A stretch of 64,000 nt of DNA from Acanthopleura granulata (GCA_016165875.1 JABBOT010000001.1:41034252-41098251); one strand, 5' to 3'. Shown: positions 34,949 through 47,800, counted from the first letter of the stretch. Notes: generated by a model not told the origin, from the letters alone. Translations and numbers: made by a program.

Positions 34949-35611
34949 GTGCCTATTAAGTTTTTTGCTCTTTTCTTTACAAATCTGAATTCAACACAAA
35001 TAAGTCAACATAAAAGAGTTTCTGAAACGCACGTCCACGCACGCTGTTCGAGATATCAATACAGGCATAGCACTAGATACAAAGTTGGGCATACGTACAT
35101 TGATATAAACATATACTTATGCAGGCTATCTTTAGAATGTATAACTGTTTCGCTACAAACATTTCTGGATAAGGGAAACGCCCAGATGGATTTCTCGTGT
35201 TACATGGTAACAATGTTGTCAGTAAACAGAAAATTTGTTGTCGACTTTGTCCACCAATATTATGACGAACTAAAGTTTAGCTTTCGTTGTGTGAGATATG
35301 TAAACACCAACATGTATACCAGAGGAGCCTCATACACTTCAAATACCTGGTACAGTCTGCTTAATGGTCGGTGGCCTACTGTGGGCACCCGTAAACCACA
35401 CCGCCGCCATGTAAACGGAAAACTCTTAAGCACGGCATTAAACACCAATGCAATCAAATCAAATTATATGTCAGATCTATACCATGGAATTTCTCCCCTT
35501 TCGGGCATGCTATACCGCGTATACACAGTTTGTTATATTCTAAAAGCATTCCTTTCCAAGCACATAGTTTGGTCAGTGCATAACTTGGTATGTTACAGTT
35601 CACAGTCCTAA
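34949..35611 (+). CDS. Unidentified 220-codon open reading frame
   Basis: This is an uninterrupted ATG-to-stop frame of 220 codons in A+T-rich DNA, where stops should come about every 17-18 codons; a frame this long is not expected often by chance in 64 kb. The predicted protein is rich in Tyr, Ser, Asn, Thr, His and Arg. It has about eight Cys, a weakly hydrophobic start (IKFFALFF) and no domain, transmembrane segment or transposon motif that I recognise. There is no evident promoter or poly(A) context. It may be a chance frame, an orphan gene or the remains of an element. Confidence 0.2.
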   Translation: MPIKFFALFFTNLNSTQISQHKRVSETHVHARCSRYQYRHSTRYKVGHTYIDINIYLCRLSLECITVSLQTFLDKGNAQMDFSCYMVTMLSVNRKFVVDFVHQYYDELKFSFRCVRYVNTNMYTRGASYTSNTWYSLLNGRWPTVGTRKPHRRHVNGKLLSTALNTNAIKSNYMSDLYHGISPLSGMLYRVYTVCYILKAFLSKHIVWSVHNLVCYSSQS

Positions 35612-35891
35612 GATCAGTTTTCAGAACTATGCAAAAACTCCTGGACATGTTTGGATGGACAGGACGTTAGCTTAGTTCATATGTTCAAACTTACCTAAAA
35701 TAAGTATGAACAGTGGCAAGTTATATCGTAACTATTGGCAATAAAACGTAGGCAAATTGACAAATTAAAACGATGACAATGTCATAATTGTGCACCGCAC
35801 ACACACAACCTGTTAATAATAGACGGGTTGGTCTATTTATATAGAGCTATCTACCCAGTATATGAACACACCCATTAAGTAAAACTTACAT

Positions 35892-35908
35892 TGTATATAT
35901 ATATATAT
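35892..35908. repeat. (TA)n microsatellite
   Basis: About eight TA dinucleotides. Confidence 0.85.
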
Positions 35909-36269
35909 GGACATATTTCTTAAACAACTAATCTGCAAAACAGTTTGTATAGGAGCTTCTTCAGTCAAAGAACTCTATGACAAGGGGACCGTGTGTATAC
36001 ATCAGCAGAATTCCCCCCAGGTACGGGGGAAACTCCGCTGTGTACTGACACGGCAAAGAAGTAGAATAATGTGAAAACACCTGGATGTATCAACCCTTGT
36101 TTACGCTCCACACAACTCTGTATAGCGCACTAACCTAACTAACCCATATAAGTGTATTTGATGACAGCCGTGATCCCAGTAATTGTTTCTATATGTTATT
36201 CGCTTCTCAGGACAGACTAATTCTGCTTTGTCACGCTTCACTTCAACCAGAACCGTATATATTTTATAC

Positions 36270-36284
36270 ACACATACATATATA

Positions 36285-36328
<44 letters not shown>

Positions 36329-36348
36329 CGTGTGTGTGTGTGTGTGTT
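36270..36348. repeat. Compound (AC)/(TA)/(TG)n microsatellite
   Basis: A short ACAT/TATA lead-in is followed by about 29 TG dinucleotides with two GC interruptions (36324-36331). The His-Thr and Val-Cys repeat frames over it are artefacts. Confidence 0.97.
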
Positions 36349-36573
36349 TACCCGGACGATTTGTCCTGTAATCTTGCATAGGATTTGCGAATTATAACAA
36401 CAGAGAGTTAATTATCTTTGTAATTCGTTTACAGCTTAGATGTATAACTTGGTGACGCTAGTTAGTCATGGGTAGCTGAGCTTGTACAATATTACCAGTT
36501 GTTACAGAATGAAACCCGCACAATTAGAAAAGCGTGAAGCAAAAAAAAGCGTCTGCGGCAAGGTGAGTGATTA

Positions 36574-36626
36574 TGTGTATATATATGTATATATATATAG
36601 AGAGAGAGGGAGGGAGGGGGGGGGGT
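36574..36626. repeat. Compound (TA)/(GA)/G-run tract
   Basis: A TATATG run, then GAGAGAGAGGGAGGGAGG and a run of about eleven G's (to 36625). The three or more G tracts (36608-36610, 36612-36614, 36616-36625) could form a G-quadruplex. Confidence 0.85.
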
Positions 36627-37875
36627 CACTCACGGCTTACTTTTGGCTTGTCCGATGTAATGTTACGGCAGGTAAACTATGCCAGAACTGTCCTAATCAC
36701 ATCTCTGAACACTTTGAACTTTTCACAATACATTATCAGTATACACAAACTTACAGGCATTGTTTTACATCCACGCCAAAGTAATCAGTAGGTTAGCTAG
36801 AACAGCAGGCATCAACTATGTATACATACATGTATACTTACATACATACAACGCTAATTGCTAGAAGATGGCTCAAGACGGTTTTCTCTGCTTGAACATG
36901 TTAAAAAGCTTTAAAACACAGAAAGAAAAGGAAAAAAAACCCAAAAAACAAATAAGGACACTTTTCTAGCTCGAAGAGCTAAAATAACTTGGTAGAGGAA
37001 ACTGAAATTTTCAACAACTTTGAGGAATGTAATAACTGATACAAAGACTGCTTCATTATATGACGCTTTCGTTGTGTATTTTTTTTGGCCCGGCACACAG
37101 ATGCGGCTGCGCTTTCAGAAAGACGGCAATGATGGACCGAAAGGCAATCGACATTTGACAAGCAGATGTCGCTCGTCAAACACCGCAAGATCTACAAATG
37201 CGCCGTGCTTTTTTTCTTAACTCAATCAGAGAGAAACAGCTTTCGTAATATTTCAAAGTTTCAATATATTACATTTAGCCGACAGAAATGTATTGTTTTA
37301 AATTTTACTAATTAATAAAATTTAAAACCCGAGCCCACCCTGAAAGCTAATCCCCCTGGGGTTATAATGTAACTCACCTGGCTGTATAATACCCCAGTAA
37401 ATTCTAATAAGTCCTACCGCTTGTCTTTGGTAGGTAAAGACCTGGCTTTTGTTTATCTATACAGAATCTGTTCTGAAGAAGACGTTGTGTCATACAGACA
37501 TGTGAAAACTTGTGACCAATCGAAGTTTGAAGAGAGAGAAAAAAGCCCACTGAGATAGGAATAAAAAAAGACAATAAAAGGCTTCATGTAAACACGGAAA
37601 ATGATTGCAATAATTATACTGAAGATAAAAACTCCTCTGCAAATACTTGAAATTATTTTAATTAAACTGCTTTGCTCTTCACGGCCTAGACTTATGCTTA
37701 CAAAGCAAAAGCGGTCAGAACCATAAAACTCATAACCTAACAATTTTGCCATCAGATTTTTCAAAGTCATATCAGCTTATAAACTAACCACTATCCAAAT
37801 TTCAGCAAGTAAAGCCAACGTTTACATAACTGAACTATGAAGTTTCTTACAAATTTACGTATGAAATAACAAATA

Positions 37876-37912
37876 TGACGTGTCATAATGGCGTGTCATA
37901 ATGGCGTGTCTG
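37876..37912. repeat. 13-bp tandem repeat
   Basis: CGTGTCATAATGG occurs twice in a row, followed by a third partial copy CGTGTC. Confidence 0.85.
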
Positions 37913-38280
37913 TCCACCCCTGTAATTCCCTCAGTATATAGACATACATTTATCCATAGCCTGGTCAGTCTCACTCACAGACAGATTTCATTAATATTTT
38001 CAAGTTATGGACATTGTTTATTGTTACCCATTGTGATGAAATATAGACCAGCCCTCCTCTGCGAGTCATACATTTTGGTAGACAGATGTGATTCTTTGTG
38101 AAGTGTAATGCATTCTTTGCCACCAGATGTATTTTGATCACTTTGACCACTCAGTATATAAATTTCATATCTTCGTGATATACGTCTGTCATTTGTTTTT
38201 GTTATTCTGTATGTGCATAGCAGCATTCGGCATTTTCTGCTTGTGAAAACTGATTCATCATATCTGTTCTAAGTACTAAT

Positions 38281-38900
38281 ATATATCTATATATGTATAT
38301 ATGTATATAACGTCCTTAATCGGACGTTGTTCACGAATATTATTCTACAATCTTCTTGCTGTAGATTTTCTTCAAATTTCATATTCATGTCTAGTTTTAT
38401 CCTCATGGATATTTATCAAATTCGTTTTCTTGGATATTAAGTTCACCAATCACTTGTGTGAATATTTTCGCCAATTCTCATAAATATTTTTCGTCAATAT
38501 ATTTTAATATAGTTTCTGCCGCCTGTTTCACGGTTTTCGTCAATTCTCTTTACTTGATATCTTTATCAGATTTTTTTTCCATGAATATTTTCACCATTCC
38601 TATACCTAAGGACATTTTTACCATTCTCCGTTCAGCAATACTCTTAGTCATTTTACAAACTTTCCTCGTTTTCCCTATGCATAAGATGTTGCATCATGCT
38701 CTGTGTATAATTCTCCATGGACATAACTTTATTCCACTGATATGCTTTATTCCTTTACATTACCACACTGTTTCAGCACTATTGCATGGTAATTCACGGT
38801 AAGTGTTCCCATCTTTCCTCAAGAAATTTAATACCTTTGGATTTTCTTCATCTGTTATTTTGGTTTTTTTCGTAAATTATTACTGCCTCGCAAGTATACA
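38281..38900. repeat. Decayed T-rich tandem repeat region
   Basis: Variants of GAATATTTTC, ACCAATTCTC and TTCGTCAAT recur every few dozen bases between about 38390 and 38640, in strongly pyrimidine-rich plus-strand sequence. The 114-codon hydrophobic frame here (38458-38802) comes from this T-rich repeat and is not a gene. The 5' edge has a TA-rich run at 38281-38310. Confidence 0.45.
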
Positions 38901-39044
38901 GTATTCAAGTAAACTGTATGCTCCATTATTGGAAATACTATAGCAGAGAAAGTCTTGCAAATATAATAATACACACACAATGATAGCCACAAATACATTA
39001 CCGTATAGTATAAACAAATTAGTAACACGATCCATGCGAATAGG

Positions 39045-39240
39045 AATTAAATATCATTACAATAACATGCCATTGCAAAAGATAGTTTAAATATATCATT
39101 ATAATTAAATGTCATTGCATTAGTTAGTTTCCATATCAATTAAATAACATACCTTTGCATTTGTTTGTTTAAAAATTATTACAATAACATAAAATTACAT
39201 TAGCTAGTTTAATAACATACCATTACATTAGTTAGTTCAA
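39045..39240. repeat. Degenerate tandem repeat (about 30-60 bp period)
   Basis: The words AATAACATACC, ATTACATTAG and TTAGTTAGTTT recur in order with substitutions at least four times across this stretch. It looks like an old tandem array that has drifted. Confidence 0.5.
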
Positions 39241-39342
39241 GAAAACTTGATGATTACTGTTCTTTGTTGAGAGCAGGTACAGATACAGCATTCAACATCA
39301 ATCAATCAATGCAAATATACTTCAAGTATAAAATCAGGACTG

Positions 39343-39361
39343 GAATATATATATATATATA
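39343..39361. repeat. (AT)n microsatellite
   Basis: About nine AT dinucleotides. Confidence 0.9.
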
Positions 39362-39799
39362 GTTCACATTTTGAAATAGAAATTTCTGTGAGCACAGGCA
39401 TGATGTAATCGATCCTTGATGAAATGTATTCGCGGGGTGAAGTATAAGTGAGAGGGGAGTTAACTGATCAACCCCAGGTGATTTTACATCCGCCAGCTTA
39501 CCGGTGGGTTCAGCTGTCTGGAGTTAATTTGACTGTAAATATATGAAACATATCGCTCTCGTGATCAAAATCTGTCCCCACGAACAGCTGAATCTCAACC
39601 TCCAACAAATACTCAATAGATCAATAAACAAATTGTCATGCATATGTATATTCATTGCTAATTCTCATTCAAACATGAGCCTGTATCGCAGACACTGGAA
39701 TATGACAACCATAATACGGTATTTTTACATTTCATCTGCATATTAAACTAACTTTATAGACTTTCTATCCTATACCGGTGAAACGAATTAGAGGTCGAT

Positions 39800-40095
39800 A
39801 TTTTCAAACTGACTTCATTTTTCAAACTTCATGGGAGTGACTTTACTTTTTCAATGCTGACAAAAAGTTTCTCCATTAGAAAATATTTTCAAAAGGACAA
39901 AGTCTTACTTCAAACCATGTTTACATACAGGCCAATACTTCAGAGTGACTTACCTCGGAGATTGTCTCTTCAAACGATTAAAACGTTTACCTTCAAGTCA
40001 ATACTTCAAACTGACTTCACATCAGAGATTTTCTGTTCACAAACAATGAAACGTTCACCTGTGTAGGCAAATACCTCAAGCCGATTCCAGACACG
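39800..40095. repeat. Degenerate tandem repeat (about 67-70 bp period)
   Basis: CAATACTTCA...GTGACTTACCTCGGAGATT at 39931 recurs as CAATACTTCAAACTGACTTC at 39998 and in shorter form at 40068, each followed by a diverged copy of AAACGTTTACCT. Further TTCAAACTGACTTC-like words flank it (39806, 40145), so the original array was longer. Confidence 0.5.
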
Positions 40096-41870
40096 TACGA
40101 TACCAGACTTTCATTCCGGTAAGTTTACCTGGTTTTACATCAGTCAAACTGACTAACTTCATGAGGATGATTTTTGGCCCCGTATATATATGTATACCTT
40201 TATGCGTGGATCAAAACAACTCCACATCAAACCCACATATTCAAACTGTTGAACGTTATTCTGGATGTTGGTTACGTGTGACCATTTGTAACCAATAGGA
40301 CTGTCGTAAAACTGCTGAAGTTGGTATAGGCTAAACAATTGTAACAATTGTCAACGCCTATAAATTCATACCATAGCCGAGGTTTCAATACAGTTTTTCA
40401 ATACAGCACACTGGCCTTGTACCCCAAACAATCTTCACACCAGATCACTTGGGCCTATTTGGCTCTTTTCCTGTAGCTTTATCAACTTTTCAAAATTCAT
40501 GAGAGCGATTTTCGTTTAAATACCTATGCCTTTTTAATTCAGTTCAGCTGCATATTAGAGACTTTAGGACCAATCTATGTGCTAAACCATTGCCAACACT
40601 GTAAAACATTTCTGTGTATATGTATTCAGTAGCTGGTCGTACTTTACGACAGAAAAAATATTGCAAATATTGCACAGAAAGACGGAATATACCTACAGAG
40701 AATACTATGCGATACAAGTATACCTGCTGTACGTTTACGGAATTGACTTACCAGCGATTTGCTTATACTCATTTTTGTTGCTACTTTACATTATGTTGCT
40801 CTATATTTGAATGGCACGACTATACAGACTTAGTACTCTTACAACAAATTGCTACTTATTTGGCTGTATACATTTACAGTATATAAGGTGAGAGGAAAAT
40901 ACACTGAAGTTCAAACCGCCTGCAAATTTTACTGTGATAACACAGATTTATTATTGCAGTGTAGCTTTATATTTCAAACTGATGCCATGTCTGTTTAAAC
41001 GATTACAGCATATACGTGTAGAAAGAGAGTAAACCAGAGCAGTGACGACAGTGCGAGGGCTGATAACTGCGCTCACACGAAACCGGGGAAATCTGGCTTC
41101 TTGTCAATATACCTCGGTTATTGCATGATGTGACGTTTATCTATATCTTCTGGCGTTTCAAACCAACTTCATGCCGATGAGTTCTTCAAATTGACAACGA
41201 AAATGTTTTCACTAAATATCCCACTTGAAGGTGGCAATAAACTTCAAGGTGTACAAGATATTGTAGTTTTGCTGAAAAATTAATTTTCAGGATTGCCTGT
41301 TCTTACTATACTTCACAAAAATAGTGAAACATTTTCATAAAATGCCGATAATAATGTTGTTACTGTTTATTTGTTTTATTGGTACATTACGCATTACTCG
41401 AGGATACTTCTCGTTTACAGTGATGGTCATTTTTATCTAGCTAGCTGTCATAAAATTATAAAATCACAGTTCACGAAATCGCTACCAAATGCATGCAGAG
41501 GTTAACCCACTTAAGTACATCTGCACATGGGAGAGGCAAAGATTTGATTTATTTACACTTTACAGAGTTTACTTCCAAACTGGTGTAAAACTTGTCGATG
41601 TGACAGACAGCATTCCGTACAAGGCGTATTTGTAATATGCACACGATTCGTGACAGAATAAATTGCCTGCTTTTTTGCATTTCTGTAATTTGTGATCTGC
41701 AAATCAACATCAGCACTGATCCTTGGGAAGGTTACAAGGAGGGCATGTATTTTCATTTGAAAATGAGAATTACAAATATCTCGTGGGATGGATTATCTCT
41801 TTTATGCCCATTTCATAAATGTAGATGGGATGCATAATCTTGTAAACAGAATTCATAGTGCTAAACATTA
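40096..41870. other. A+T-rich flank without recognised genes
   Basis: Isolated words resembling the neighbouring decayed repeats (TTCAATACAG, TTCAAACCAACTTCATG) appear, but no regular array, open gene or known element does. Confidence 0.45.
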
Positions 41871-41879
41871 CCTCGCCCT

Positions 41880-42480
41880 GGGGAATCCATAAACTCTGAT
41901 TAGCATGACTGAAAGGTTGGTTAATTCTTTTAAATTTATGGACACTTTCTATGACCTAACACTTACGAAAGGAATTATTTCTTGTGAGAAAATGTGTATT
42001 TCTCTGTGGAAACATTGTCAAGATTGTTGATAAATTGAGAGCGATTAACGCCTGGCTGTCATCTTTCTCCGAAAGGATGGGTTTGGCGAGGCTGCATCAG
42101 GTATGAACTGAGTCTGCCCATCACATTCCCAATGTCCATACAGACTCAGCCCTTTCGGGAGAACTGGAAGGAGAATGCAATTTTATGAGGTTTCACCTCG
42201 TAAAAACCGGCACTGACGTCGCCAGTAACAAGCGCCTCTACGTTTACTGTGGATGGCAGTCAAGTCGAGTGACCGCGCGCCTCGGCTGAAGCCATGGTGG
42301 AGTTGTCAAGGCGGCTAAATGATCCCTGTAGGCACTAGAACGTAGGTGCTAGCAGCGACAGTGCCTATTAATCATGCATTGCTCGAATCATTTAACATGT
42401 ACACCTATGGACAAAAACAATCGAGTCCCCGTCGCGTGTAGTTATAGAGGGCTCTCGATCACAGCAGGTGCCCGTATGAG
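41880..42480. promoter_or_regulatory. Candidate upstream enhancer block
   Basis: About 600 bp of balanced sequence between A+T-rich and repeat DNA, 14.5-15 kb upstream of Meis. It contains a GATTAACG core near 42044, CTGTCATC (near 42057), a CRE-like TGACGTCG (42214) and TTAATCATGCATTGC (near 42369), which combines homeodomain and POU-like cores. Function is inferred. Confidence 0.28.
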
Positions 42481-42489
42481 GCTCGCATA

Positions 42490-44955
42490 GATCGTGTTCT
42501 GGGAACAGCTAGACACCGAACAACATGGCCGCGGAAAGCCTTTTTCCTGTCACTCTTGCCAAGTAAGCAACATCAGACAAAGCCTTCTGGAAATTTATCA
42601 AAGCAGAAATAAACTTCGTCGATGGCTTGAGGTAAAAGCGATAATATTTTTTCCTCAATTTACATCCGACAACTAAAACAGCTTGGCTTATGTCAACAGA
42701 TGTGCTCAATTCGAAGCAAAAAATTCAGCCTCCTAGAAAAATAACATTTAAAGCATTAAGTTGTTAACAGATTTTCTTCCTGTGTAAAGCAGTTTAACTT
42801 CTCCACTCAGGACCTAAATCACAAATAAACGAAAAAAAAAAGAAAAGAGAAAAAAAAAACAAACAAACAAAAAAAACAAAAACAAAAAACACACACACAC
42901 ACACACACAATACAGAAAACTTGGAACACCGAACTTCACGTTTAACAAAATGACATTAAAAACGGAAATCTTCATGAAGTTGTGAACTTTAGCTTAAACA
43001 ATCTGTGTGCCGAATTCTAATCTTCCCGGTTAGGCTGATAAACTTATATGGTTTAGAAAGCCATGGAGTGGACAAATAAAGCTTATGTAACTTTGACTTA
43101 GAGTACTCATATATAAAGCATAATGATGTATAAGCCACATTTAAACTTGCCTTGTGAAATTCAAAACCGAATTAAATTGACTCTTGATAACTTGATATGG
43201 AAGTATGGAGCAAGGTAATCGACTGGAATTGACATCACAAAGGTATCATGAAATTGCTGGTGGTATAAAACCAATACGGTGTGATGCATTTGCAAAATGA
43301 ACCTGTTGTACAATATGAGACTTGGCCGTGTAACGGAATGACGCTGACACGTCCCATAAGCTTGGGTTAATCGGAAATAGATACAGGTATAAAATTAACA
43401 CCAAAGCCCCAGGGAAAGTAATGGAGTAAGCTTTTTAATAACTTAGAGATACCTTTTTCGTTTTTCTGAATTTAAATTTTCTATACACGTGAAAAAGATG
43501 GAAAAGTTACCCAAACTTGTCAACATCAGTGTAGCGAATCCAATAGGCAAAATCTTTAGTTTTTAATCATCGTCATTTAAATTCTTTGGACCCGAAATCT
43601 GTCAACGTTGCCGAGTATAACTGATTGCTGTTTAAGGCCATTTGTCGATTTTGGACCATGTCGTTCTAAAGACAAATTAATGACTTTCAGTCGATTAAAA
43701 AATACCATTGTCTACAAATACCCCAAATACTGACTTGGTTTTATTTAAAAATGACCATCAAAACGATGTCGACTTGTTTGTTTGTCATGTGTCAATATTT
43801 CGTCTCGTGTGACATTAGGCTAGTGAGAAACCCTTTCGATATGCATGGTTTGCCCAGTGCTGATGGAGAGTTACACTGAATGGCACCAGCGGAGAGTTAC
43901 ATATATCGTTAGTCGCTGGCAAAACCACCTCTTCCAGGGCGCATAGAATGCATTTACACATTGCAAAAGTATATTTCTTACAACAAGATTACTTAAGCGG
44001 CTTAACCCATCTACTTCGAGGTAAATAAACAGCCCTCACTTAAGTTCATTTCCTTCTCAAGACGAGGATCCAGTATTATTAGTAAAATGCAAAATATAAC
44101 ACTTTAGTTGTTCAGGTGTTACAGTCTATATTCTGCAGTCGCCCGAATTCGTTTAATATCAATTCCTGACTATATGTTGTAACATAAGCTAACATACATT
44201 ATTGTAGTTACAATCAATTTTGCCAATACAGTTCCGTTGTCTAATAGCATTTTTAGTTTCAGTTTTAAACAATCGAGACCACTCAACCAAAGAGAAAATA
44301 ATTTTATTTCGGAAACAATCTTTCAAATACACCTGCCAGACTATGTTCATTTTAACAGAGAATGTTATGGGTTAACTGAAAGACCATGGAAGTGTTTTCA
44401 TAGTACTGGATTCGCGAATGGTTCTTTGCTGCTTCACTGAAAACTAATGACAGCTTTTGACTTAATTTACTATTTATTTATATAAAAATAAAAATCTTTT
44501 CACATATTCCTTTGGGAACTGGTGTTATATTTGCTGTTTCGGCAATGGGCACTGCGATTATCGACCTGGAGTTAACGCTCCTTTGTGGTTTACGAGTGGT
44601 GTACGAGTGTCGGATTTGACGCTTAGATTCTAAACACCCGTATTCCGTACACCACACGTTGTACACGTGTAACCAAACCATCGTCGCTGCTCTGGTTGAG
44701 CTCTTCTTGCACGCTGTTGTCTTTTGTACTGCACATCTTCAATAACTGTGAAGTCAACTGTGCTATATTCACGTAACATGAATGAATCTCATCCGCGATG
44801 CCGAAGCATTTACATGTATTCTAATAAAAGGCATGGGAATGTCTCTCAACTGTGGTGCCTATCCGGTCCGTAAATCTTGGATCAGAGCTATCAGATACAG
44901 GTCTATATACAAAACAAGACGCCCAACGCACTTGTCGTCCCAGGCGTATTTCCAA
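42490..44955. other. Upstream intergenic DNA
   Basis: Apart from the A-rich/(CA)n tract at 42829-42909, I see unique A+T-rich sequence. A 10-bp inverted repeat (GTGGTGTACG at 44596-44605 and its complement at 44646-44655) frames a 40-bp loop. No gene is recognised. Confidence 0.45.
42829..42909. repeat. A-rich tract with (CA)n
   Basis: Runs of A broken by G or C, then CAAACAAACAAA units, ending in about ten CA dinucleotides (from 42889). Confidence 0.95.
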
Positions 44956-44959
44956 GCAA

Positions 44960-45330
44960 GCCTATCATACCTGATATTCAGTGTAGAAACATGTGATACT
45001 AGATACCCAATGTAAAAGCTTGAAACTTCTGGCAGCCAATGTTGAATCGTAGATACAAAACTTACAATACTTGGCACCAAATGCAGAAACTTACAATATT
45101 TGATATTAAAAGTAGAAACTTACAAAACTTGATATCCAATGTATCCAAAGTAGAAACTTGTAAAAAGTTGATATCCAGTATATCCAAAGTGTAAACTTAC
45201 AAAAGCTGATATCCAATGTATCCAAAGTAGAAACTTACAAAACTTGATATCCAAAGTAGAAACTTACAAACTTGATATCCAAAGTAGAAACTTGCAAAAC
45301 TTCATATCCAATGCAAAAATTTATCAAACA
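44960..45330. repeat. Tandem repeat array, 29-bp core with 37/38-bp variants
   Basis: The words GTAGAAACTTACAAAACTTG and ATATCCAA recur about nine times. Some units carry an extra TGTATCCA segment, which gives the longer period; drift is greater at both ends. Confidence 0.8.
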
Positions 45331-47595
45331 TGGTACTGAATATATAAACTTACAAATAACGACTGTCGACTCTTTAGCGCTGATGCTGAAGTTTCTGCTG
45401 GCTCAAATGCACATTACAAAGTATCATGCATATAATAACATTCTGGCCCACGTCCGCTCATTCTTTTTGCCTGTTCTATGCGGTCAGTCAATTACTGCGA
45501 TTATTTCCATGTCATGTGATAACTGATACATTCGTGCCACGTATTGCTGTCATTTCATCTGGGCACATGTCATGTTCGTTCAACCACCGTGATTTTGTAA
45601 AATTTGATACAACCGAACCACTGCGGCCATCGTAGCACCCAGTAAGCACTGGTGATTACTCGTTTAGCTTACAATCAGTGATGTCGCCATGCCACCTGTC
45701 TTTATTCTGTACCTCCGCCGTCATTCTTTTACTGGTACAACTACAGATGTAGATGCCTCTGTCGACATACCTTAAGGTATTATGTCCATCTTCGCGTAAT
45801 ACAGTGCTGTAGTGTCACTCTCCTGCCAAACCTATGTCTTGGAACATTATAGTCATCAGTCATCTGACACAGCTGACGTTCTGTTACTGTAGCAGCCGAT
45901 TAACTACCTTTTCCAATCTGGTTCTACTATAGTGTCACAAAAAATTCTCTAGAACCAACTGTTTCTCTGTGAGTCTCGTGTCACTCTCGCCTTTCAGTCA
46001 GAGTCAGTTATTTCTGCACGACCATTGCTGTCAGGTCTTTTTGAGTCCTCCACTATGCAGACCTACCAGGTTTATTGCCTTTATTACTTCCACTATTCTG
46101 TCAAATTTTAAATTTCCTCCACCAAGTTAGCCTAATTAACTGATACTTTTGACCCGCCATGATGTTTTTGATTGACGATTGTTAATTTCAAGGTGTCAAT
46201 GTTTTTCTTTTACATCTTCTGTTTGGGCTATCATTCCACATGAACATCAGCCTGTACACAAGCATGGCATTTCCGTGCTATAACGGCACGTGCATATGCA
46301 TCAACGTGATAACACTATTAAACTCCAGAATGTAGTCCAAAAATTCATGCATTAAAATACAGTAAGTGAGTTCACATGTGAGCTGGTCATACATACATAT
46401 ATTCACTGCATTTGGATCAGGAGAAAACTGAAAAACTGGAAAACTGTCTTTAAAAATATGTTTACGTACTATTTTTCTCCAAATAAATTCAAGGGCATCA
46501 AATGTACGAACTGTAAAGTGGGCTTTATGGACCGTACTGTTAGTTGCAAATTCACACTCCTACACATTACATAATTTTGTACTCGTGGGTGATAAGAATT
46601 ATTCCCACATTAAAAACTGTTTCGAGTGGGAAAAAAAGTTCATGAAACGAGTACCTTGGTCCCTAAGTAACAGCCGGTGTAGGCCCTATGGGTCATAAAG
46701 CCCTGCGTCGATTTTGAAACATTTAAGTAGGCCACATACATTTAACTTTCTTACAAAGATCTAAAAATATACATCAAAGTATATTTAGGCGTGATTTTCA
46801 TCATGCTTCGAATGTTCTTGCAGAAAGGGTTATAACAAATTTCCTTAAAGCATCTCCTTTCACGTCTCGCCGTTTATTGTTGTGCAAGATAAGAAAGGGT
46901 ATTTCATACAAGAATATGATTACGGGGAGACAACAAAATAGGTCAACATAGAGGGCGCATCCATTTTATTTTTATTGGATTTTATTATTGTACGTCTTTA
47001 ACAGAGAATTTAGCTCCCTTGACTGAAGCTAAAATTCCATACATACGGTATTTGGTACACAGTGTGCGTATGCGACTGCGGTGTACGTTTCTGTGATTCC
47101 ATACATATGGCAAGTTCTGCATTTTTATTCTTATGCCGCAGATTTCCATTGGGTAAACATGCTGTTTTGCGAAGATATAGTTTAGTCTGATTTAATGATC
47201 ATTGCTATGATATACACGCTAGTAATGCGCCCAAAGAAAACTGTAAAAAATGGATTCATTCTGAAAAGCTACACAGTGTATTATTAAAAGCGGTATTCTA
47301 AAAACGCATACCGCATGTAGTATACCGCTATATAGAGCGATTGATTTTGCCGCCACCGGATCTATGGAATCATCATAACTGTTTTGAACTGTTTCTATTT
47401 TTTTTTTACCACATACCACAATGTATGGAATATTACCTTAACGTGTGAATAATTTTTCGCATTCACAAGTCAAAACAGATTTTCGTCATCACTGTGAAAA
47501 TGATACGCGACGCTTGAGAGTGACAAAGACGTTTCTTGGTGGAATTATGAGCAAACCATTAACATGTATAATCTCTTCCAGCTCATCGTCTGACA
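45331..47595. other. Upstream intergenic DNA
   Basis: Unique, mostly A+T-rich sequence. A small inverted repeat (AGCGGTAT at 47289 and ATACCGCT at 47322) is present. No gene, RNA or known repeat is recognised. Confidence 0.45.
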
Positions 47596-47800
47596 ACATA
47601 CAGTAGGTGGCGCTCATTTGTTGTAGGCTGAGGTTGAAAGCTATAATGCGTGACAGCATAGATGGAGCTGGTGTCATTTATCGTAGACCGAAACTGAAGC
47701 ATAGGCTGTCTATCATAGATGGCAATATACATGGCCCTCGTGTCATTTGTTGTGGAGGGAGGATAACGCATAGGATGGCTATAGTGCATATTCTATTGGG
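47596..47800. repeat. Degenerate tandem repeat, three units of about 60-70 bp
   Basis: Three successive copies of a pattern containing GTGTCATTTGTTGTAG, a GAAGC/GAAAGC word and CATAGATGG start near 47603, 47666 and 47735. Short frames on both strands here are products of the repeat. Confidence 0.5.

Larger units (their letters stand above)
31201..37890. other. Upstream intergenic DNA, mostly A+T-rich
   Basis: Besides the items listed separately (the blocks at 31740-32110 and 33760-34060, the 220-codon frame at 34949, and the microsatellites at 34712, 35892, 36290 and 36574), I see only unique A+T-rich sequence. The 32440-32720 stretch is especially A-rich. Confidence 0.5.

Noticed and set aside
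36101..36381. His-Thr and Val-Cys repeat frames
   Set aside because: Direct translation of the (TG)n/(AC)n microsatellite.
38458..38802. 114-codon hydrophobic frame that looks like a membrane protein
   Set aside because: The hydrophobicity comes from T-rich decayed tandem repeats, which encode Phe, Leu and Ile in any such frame.
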